A stretch of DNA of 10,000 nucleotides from Chloroflexota bacterium (GTDB lineage Bacteria; Chloroflexota; Anaerolineae; Anaerolineales; Villigracilaceae), in NCBI GenBank assembly GCA_020217065.1, contig JAIWOB010000088.1, positions 1 through 10,000 on the forward strand, given 5' to 3'. The notes below the pieces were generated by a model. It saw only the letters and a program-made list of their open reading frames with translations, did not search any database and was not told the origin of the DNA. Position 1 is the first letter of the stretch; each line of letters opens with the position of its first letter. Of the stretch, positions 5,535 through 10,000 are shown one piece after another. Made by a program: the position numbers and the translations under genes.

Positions 5535-6767
5535 CCCAATAACCGATAATGAAACCATCACCATCCAGATGAAGACTTCCGTCTCCATAAAAAGGCTGAA
5601 GGTGATATTCGCCAGCAGAGTGTAAAGCATGAAAAGCGCAGGGAAAAAACTTTCCAGCGCAGGGTCGCGGAAAGAGTATCGAATTGCAGCCGCCCAGGCG
5701 GTAAGATAAACGCACAAAAACAGAGCCAAGCCTATCAAGCCAAGGTTGAGCAAAATGTCAATAAAGCCGTTGTCGCCAATCAGGACGGGATAAGACCAGC
5801 CAACCCGGTCGCGCATGAAGAGCCGAAAATCCAGGTCCGCCCATATCGTTCCAAAACCTTGTCCCAGCCAGGGATGCAGAGGGAAGACCTCGCGGAAAAG
5901 AACGCCCCACATGGGGATTCGTCCCGTCAAAGTGACGTTCTTGCCAAATAAGCCGAATACAAACCGCAAATTCAACAACAGGACGGCGGCGGCGGCAAGG
6001 ACGCCTCCCAGAGCGGCGAAGTAATGCCAGGAGCGGAGCAGACTTTTGACTCTAAGCCAGAGGGCGGCGACGCCCAACCCTAAGTGAAGCGCCATCGTCA
6101 AAATATATCCCGAAGCGGAGCGCGCAAGCGCAATCTCTACAAGAGAGATAAGGTATAAAACGACCGACAGCCATAAAGCGCGCGAACGGTTTTTCCATTC
6201 CAAGAGAACATATAGAAGAAAGACGAGATTAAAAACAGGCAGAATGTTTCCCAGTTGGTTCTTGTGCCAGAAAACGCCGCGCCATGCGCCGTTATAGAGG
6301 GGATTCAAATCCCTGCCCAATTCAGGAACCGCCAAAGCCAGCGCCAACCCAGTCAAAGTCACGACCGCTCCCATCCAATACAGCGCGTGGAGCAAATCTT
6401 TGAGCGAATAGCGAACGCCGAGAAAGACGGCGGCAAAAGAGGCGAACAAAAAAGACGCCAGCCGCTGTAAGGTGACGTTCCAGGCGGTAGACCACAAAAG
6501 AGAGGCGGCTGAAAAAATCGTAAACGCAATTAGAAAAGGATTCCTGCGCCAAGCGTTCAAAAAGCCGCCGTAGAGATTATGTTTCGCCAACAAATAAAGA
6601 GCCAGCGCCATGGCAAACGCCCAGAGCGCGGTTTCGCGCCAGCCGGGAGACGAGATAGAATCTACAGGCGGATAAAGACTCCAAAAAATAGTGGAGCGGA
6701 TATTGGCGAGAAAAAAAACAAAAGTCAAAAAAATGAATTCGGCGGCGGATTGGGCTTTGATTCGCAT
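5511..6767 (-). CDS. O-antigen polymerase/ligase family protein (Wzy/WaaL/ExoQ-like)
   Basis: This 418-residue protein has about ten to twelve membrane segments spanning 8-408 and a large outer loop of about 275-330, the layout of Wzy_C (O-antigen ligase/polymerase) proteins. Family-like motifs are WRGVFWHKNQLG (162-173), LTGRIPMW (280-287), HPWLGQGFGTIW (298-309) and GDNGFIDILLNLGLIG (331-346). These proteins join lipid-linked repeat units outside the membrane into a polysaccharide, or transfer chains to an acceptor. Polymerase and ligase cannot be told apart by sequence alone; here, next to a priming transferase, a polymerase (Wzy) role is the better guess. Asp332 stands where WaaL-type ligases usually have a functional histidine before N-G. 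The ATG at 6765-6767 has AAGGAG 6 nt upstream, overlapping the stop of the previous gene. It is the last gene of the operon. Confidence 0.82.
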   Translation of the reverse strand: MRIKAQSAAEFIFLTFVFFLANIRSTIFWSLYPPVDSISSPGWRETALWAFAMALALYLLAKHNLYGGFLNAWRRNPFLIAFTIFSAASLLWSTAWNVTLQRLASFLFASFAAVFLGVRYSLKDLLHALYWMGAVVTLTGLALALAVPELGRDLNPLYNGAWRGVFWHKNQLGNILPVFNLVFLLYVLLEWKNRSRALWLSVVLYLISLVEIALARSASGYILTMALHLGLGVAALWLRVKSLLRSWHYFAALGGVLAAAAVLLLNLRFVFGLFGKNVTLTGRIPMWGVLFREVFPLHPWLGQGFGTIWADLDFRLFMRDRVGWSYPVLIGDNGFIDILLNLGLIGLALFLCVYLTAWAAAIRYSFRDPALESFFPALFMLYTLLANITFSLFMETEVFIWMVMVSLSVIGARQTAAA

Positions 6768-6776
6768 GGCGTCTCC

Positions 6777-8189
6777 TTAATAAGACCCCTTCCCCACCAG
6801 GACCACCCAGACGGTCTTGATGAGAATTTGAATATCAAGAAAAATCGAATAGTTTTGTATGTAATAGAGGTCGTCTTCGGTGTGCAGATGCATCGGCTTG
6901 TCGCTGCGTCCGCTGACTTGCCACCAGCCGGTGATGCCCGGCGGCACGGCAAAGCGTTTGCGCTGCCAGGGCTGGTACATCTCGACGAGATACGGCATTT
7001 CCGGGCGGGGACCGACCAGGCTCATATCGCCGCGCACGACGTTGATAAACTGGGGCAATTCGTCGAGGCTGAAGCGGCGCAGAAAACGCCCTACGTTGGT
7101 CACGCGCGGGTCGTCTTTTGATTTGTGGATGAGATTGCCGTCGGCGTCGCGTTTTTCCACTTGACTTTGCAGCCGCTCGGCGTTTTTGACCATCGTCCTA
7201 AACTTGAGCATCTCGAACAAACGCCCGTTTTCGCCAACCCGCCGCGCGCGGTATAAAACGGGCGAACCGTCTTCGAGAAAAATCATCAGCGCCGCCAAAG
7301 CCATCAGCGGTAAAGACAGCGCGAGCGCAATGCTTCCAAAGAACACGTCGAAGGCGCGTTTCATCATCCGCTGGTAGTCGTCAATGGCGGAGGCGCGCAA
7401 ATCCAGCATGGGAATTCCCGCAAAATCTTCAATGGAAGTCTTGTAAAGCGCAAGGTCGAAGAAGCCGAGCGCCACCCACACCCGCACAGGCAGGTCTTCC
7501 ATGCGCTTGACGATATCGCCCATTTGGTGATACGCCGAATAGGGCAAGGCGAGGACGACGTCGGTCACTTGGTGGCGGCTCAATAGGTCGCGGATTTCCT
7601 CCGCGCCGCCAAGAAGGGGGACGGCGTCCTGCCAGGTTTCAAAAGGCTCATCCACATATCCCACCAAAATCAGGCTGGGTTGAACCGACTGCCGCAACTG
7701 CGCCCCGACTTTCTGTCCCAGCGCCCCCGCCCCGACAATCAACACGCGGCGGGCAAGACTCGGAGATTTTGCCTGGGCGCGAAAATAAATCCGCGCCAGA
7801 ATACGCCACACAAGGCAAATCAGGTAGGTCAGAAAAATAAAGACCAGGAAGAGGGCGCGCGAAACGTCGCGGTAGGAAAAATACAGGATGCCCGCCGCCG
7901 AAACCGAGGCAATCAGCATCGCAAGGGAAAGCATCGAAAATTCATCCATCGCGCGCAGGAACTTGCGCCCATCATAGATGGAAAGCGCGGAATAGATGAG
8001 AATCCAGACGAGGGGAAATAAGGCGTAAAGGGGGGCGGGGATGAGATTGCCGGCTGGAAGCGGCGCAACCCAGTCCAGCCCGCTGAGCGCAGGACGGAAT
8101 AACTCCGCCAGCCACAAGCTCGACAAAACGGAGAAACCGTCCAGCGCCATCGAGAATAAAGCGAAGTTGGTGGAGAAACGCCTGAGCAT
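6777..8189 (-). CDS. polyprenyl-phosphate sugar-1-phosphate transferase (WbaP/WcaJ-type)
   Basis: This 470-residue membrane protein starts polysaccharide repeat-unit synthesis by moving a sugar-1-phosphate from a nucleotide sugar to undecaprenyl phosphate. The N-terminal third has four to five membrane segments (about 10-30, 52-72, 84-104, 110-130). A Rossmann-like domain follows, beginning RRVLIVGAGALGQKV (147-161). The catalytic bacterial sugar transferase domain (275-470) has the re-entrant helix KRAFDVFFGSIALALSLP, the KFRTM motif (329-333), the catalytic Asp376-Glu377 pair in SLDELPQ, LVGPRPE (391-397) and PGITGWWQVSGR (417-428). It ends GKGSY, close to the usual GRGAY. I chose the ATG at 8187-8189: it gives the normal family length, lies 14 bp after the preceding stop, and has GAGGT 11 nt upstream. 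An in-frame ATG at 8297 would add 36 atypical residues and overlap the GT26 gene by 94 bp. The sugar (Glc, Gal or another) cannot be told. Confidence 0.93.
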   Translation of the reverse strand: MLRRFSTNFALFSMALDGFSVLSSLWLAELFRPALSGLDWVAPLPAGNLIPAPLYALFPLVWILIYSALSIYDGRKFLRAMDEFSMLSLAMLIASVSAAGILYFSYRDVSRALFLVFIFLTYLICLVWRILARIYFRAQAKSPSLARRVLIVGAGALGQKVGAQLRQSVQPSLILVGYVDEPFETWQDAVPLLGGAEEIRDLLSRHQVTDVVLALPYSAYHQMGDIVKRMEDLPVRVWVALGFFDLALYKTSIEDFAGIPMLDLRASAIDDYQRMMKRAFDVFFGSIALALSLPLMALAALMIFLEDGSPVLYRARRVGENGRLFEMLKFRTMVKNAERLQSQVEKRDADGNLIHKSKDDPRVTNVGRFLRRFSLDELPQFINVVRGDMSLVGPRPEMPYLVEMYQPWQRKRFAVPPGITGWWQVSGRSDKPMHLHTEDDLYYIQNYSIFLDIQILIKTVWVVLVGKGSY

Positions 8190-8203
8190 AAGAAATAACG
8201 ACC

Positions 8204-8980
8204 TCAATCCATATCTTGCGGGAGCGGAAAACCCAATATCTCGCGCGTAAAGACTCTCCAAAGGAAAAGCGGGTTGCCCAAAATATACCTCTTCCATAAA
8301 CGGCGCGGTTCAATCCAAAGACGCCCCAGCCATTCCAAGCCGTTTTCCGTCATCCAGCGCGGGGCGCGCGGAAGTTTGCCCGAAATATAATCGAATACAG
8401 CCCCGCCCGTAAGAAAGACATTGACGTTCAAACTTTCCCAATTTTCCATCAACCAGCGTTCTTGAATGGGCATGCCCATACCGGTCACCAAAATATTTGG
8501 GCGCAATTGGTTGACGGCTGCAACAATATCAGCATTTTCCCTGCTTCCGGGAGTTTTGTCGAAATAGCCATCGCGGACGCCAACCACTTTGAGGGCGGGG
8601 AACCGTTCGCGCAGTTTGACGGCGGCTCGCTCGGCGACTGAGGGTTTCGCGCCTAAAAAAAACAAAGTATATCCCTCCTCCGCCGCAATGGACGCCAGTT
8701 CCCACATCCAGTCCGCGTATGTGATGCGTTCTGGAATACGGCGTCCTAGCAATTTTGCCGCAAAAATGACCCCAGCCCCGTCTGCAAACGTAATCGCAGA
8801 TTGATTAAAGAAGCGGCGCAGCCAGGGATTTTCATAGGCGAGATTCATGGCGTAAACATTAACGTTCAGCGCAAGGACGCGGGCGTCGGACTGAATGGAT
8901 TGCGCGATAAACTCCCGCAAGGCGGGGCGGGTGACCGGATGAATCTTAACGCCGAGGAGGGAAATCGGGGATAGCGACAT
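8204..8980 (-). CDS. WecG/TagA/CpsF family glycosyltransferase (GT26)
   Basis: This 258-residue protein belongs to the family that adds the second sugar, often a ManNAc-type residue, to a lipid-diphosphate-linked first sugar in teichoic acid, enterobacterial common antigen and capsule synthesis. Motifs are LNVNVYAMNLA (38-48), FADGAGV (65-71) with Asp67 matching the conserved family aspartate, LFFLGA (106-111), TGMGMPIQERW (166-176) and GGAVFDYISGKLPRAP (192-207). The C-terminal stretch from 214 (GLEWLGRLWIEPRRLWKRYILGNP) is rich in Trp and Arg, matching the membrane-touching tail described for TagA. Its ATG lies 1 nt after the stop of the upstream glycosyltransferase gene and has no clear ribosome-binding site, suggesting translational coupling. 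It precedes the priming transferase by 14 bp, consistent with acting right after it in the pathway. The actual donor sugar is unknown. Confidence 0.92.
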   Translation of the reverse strand: MSLSPISLLGVKIHPVTRPALREFIAQSIQSDARVLALNVNVYAMNLAYENPWLRRFFNQSAITFADGAGVIFAAKLLGRRIPERITYADWMWELASIAAEEGYTLFFLGAKPSVAERAAVKLRERFPALKVVGVRDGYFDKTPGSRENADIVAAVNQLRPNILVTGMGMPIQERWLMENWESLNVNVFLTGGAVFDYISGKLPRAPRWMTENGLEWLGRLWIEPRRLWKRYILGNPLFLWRVFTREILGFPLPQDMD

Positions 8981-8981
8981 A

Positions 8982-10000
8982 TTATCGGCTGGAAGGAGGG
9001 CGAATAAAGCCCGCCGCTTCTTGTAAAAAAAGCCCGACTTTTTCCAACTGCCGCGCGCGGGAAAAAGGAAGGGTATTTTCTTTGGGCAGCGCTGGAATGC
9101 CCGTCTGTCGCTTTTGCGTCAGCCATCGCTTAAGTTGAACGGCAATCTCTTGCGGACGATTGAGGGCGACGCCAAAGCCATGAGAAACTATCAACTCTGA
9201 AGGCTCGTTATCCGTCGGTCCAACAGACAAAATCGGACGGCGGGACCCAATATACTCAAAAAGCTTTCCCGTATAAATTCCTTTTTCGCGGGGGTCCGCC
9301 CATTGCAGCAACAATAAGACATCGGCTTGAGATTGCAGCCGCAGGGACTCTTCATAAGAAACCGGCGGATAAACTTCCACGCAAGAACGAACTCCCGCTT
9401 GTTCAGCTGCCTCGACCGCAAACTCCAAAGCGGGACCGTAAAAAGCAACCCGCACATTTTCAGCCAAAGGTCCAAGTTCTTTCAGCGCAAGGAAGAGAGG
9501 CGTGGGGTCGCGCCATTTTTTATACAATGTTCCGGTATATAAAATCTTCAAACGCCCGTCTGTATCGGCGTTCTGCGTTTCCAGCGTTACGCCGTCGTCA
9601 AAACCGTTATAAACAACAACGATTTTTTTGCCGTATTTTCGCCGCAGCGTATCAGCCAAAGGCTCCGAAACAGTCACCATGCCGGAGGCGGACGGCAGAA
9701 CAAGGCGTTCCACCGCTCCTTCCAAAAATCGGCGCCACGGGGCGTAAGTGGGATTGTCAGCCCACAAGTCTCTGAGTTCAGCCACCCAAGGGATTTTTGT
9801 CCGCCTGGAAATCAAAAAAGCCGCCCAAAAAGAAGTCACCGGCAGACCGCTGGCGAAGAGTACGTCAGGCGTCCATGTTTTTATCAAGCGCATGGCTTCC
9901 CAAAAAGCAAACGGAAACCAGGCAAAGTGTCCATTGCCGCTTTCGCCGCCCGTCAGCCGGCGCATCAGGTTTCCAACAAAGCGGCTTAAACGACGCGACC
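8982..10000 (-). CDS. GT-B glycosyltransferase, group 1/GT4-like (5' end outside window)
   Basis: The reading frame is open through the right edge: codons above the first visible ATG (9963-9965) read ...SRRLSRFVGNL with no stop, so the start lies beyond the window. Using that ATG as residue 1, the visible part has the end of the N-terminal acceptor domain (TPDVLFASGLPV 32-43, IPWVAELRDLW 58-68, MVTVSEPLADTL 96-107, VVYNGFD 118-124). The C-terminal donor domain follows (KILYTGTLY 140-148, VRVAFYGP 171-178, ADVLLLLQWAD 214-224). The segment YTGKLFEYIGSRRPIL (231-246) is the usual GT4 sugar-nucleotide loop with Glu237; the first glutamate of an EX7E motif is replaced by Gly, as can happen in WbuB-like branches. 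It likely adds a sugar to the growing lipid-linked repeat unit at the inner membrane face. Donor and linkage are unknown. It is the first visible gene of the operon. Confidence 0.88.
   Translation of the reverse strand, partial: SRRLSRFVGNLMRRLTGGESGNGHFAWFPFAFWEAMRLIKTWTPDVLFASGLPVTSFWAAFLISRRTKIPWVAELRDLWADNPTYAPWRRFLEGAVERLVLPSASGMVTVSEPLADTLRRKYGKKIVVVYNGFDDGVTLETQNADTDGRLKILYTGTLYKKWRDPTPLFLALKELGPLAENVRVAFYGPALEFAVEAAEQAGVRSCVEVYPPVSYEESLRLQSQADVLLLLQWADPREKGIYTGKLFEYIGSRRPILSVGPTDNEPSELIVSHGFGVALNRPQEIAVQLKRWLTQKRQTGIPALPKENTLPFSRARQLEKVGLFLQEAAGFIRPPSSR

Noticed and set aside
5233..5715. 160-codon minus-strand frame spanning the convergent gene ends
   Set aside because: It overlaps the C-terminal domain of the GT-C-like gene and the end of the Wzy-like gene in another frame and shows no family features.
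6579..7121. 180-codon plus-strand frame
   Set aside because: It runs opposite the Wzy-like and WbaP-like genes, has no recognisable domain, and follows from codon bias of the real genes.
8190..8297. Upstream ATG that would extend the WbaP-type protein by 36 residues
   Set aside because: The extension overlaps the end of the GT26 gene, is not typical of the family, and the internal ATG at 8189 has its own ribosome-binding site.

Overview
The window looks like a piece of a moderately GC-rich bacterial chromosome, most likely Chloroflexota (Anaerolineae-like). That assignment is an inference from protein style (MutS, a GT-C membrane protein with an NDGG/YPPLGLY signature, WbaP/WecG glycosylation genes) and from a TCATTGCGAG...CTCGCAATGA palindromic repeat. 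No rRNA or other phylogenetic marker confirms it. I see no tRNA, rRNA, CRISPR array, transposase or phage gene.

Left part (1-3930) is housekeeping. A class I/II aminotransferase runs off the left edge on the minus strand. A 349-bp non-coding stretch follows, with a palindromic repeat abutting the aminotransferase ribosome-binding site, a strong intrinsic terminator, a consensus -10 box and a second long hairpin. Then come gpmA (minus) and mutS (plus), divergent across a 127-bp promoter region. mutS carries an array of 7-bp repeats inside its coding sequence.

Middle part (3940-5502): directly after mutS, on the same strand, lies a polytopic membrane protein resembling GT-C glycosyltransferases, with a soluble C-terminal domain.

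Right part (5511-10000) is a tightly packed minus-strand operon for surface or exopolysaccharide synthesis. In transcription order it encodes a GT4-type glycosyltransferase (start beyond the right edge), a WecG/TagA/CpsF (GT26) glycosyltransferase, a WbaP-type polyprenyl-phosphate sugar phosphotransferase, and a Wzy/WaaL-like O-antigen polymerase/ligase. Gaps are 1, 14 and 9 bp. Together they could load a first sugar phosphate on undecaprenyl phosphate, extend it, and polymerise or ligate the repeat unit outside the membrane. The operon converges on the GT-C gene with an 8-bp gap and a probable terminator there.

I found no clearly novel multi-gene system. The observations most worth checking are the heptamer array inside mutS, two possible leaderless starts (-10 box, 6 nt, ATG), and the terminator-bearing leader region in front of the aminotransferase.
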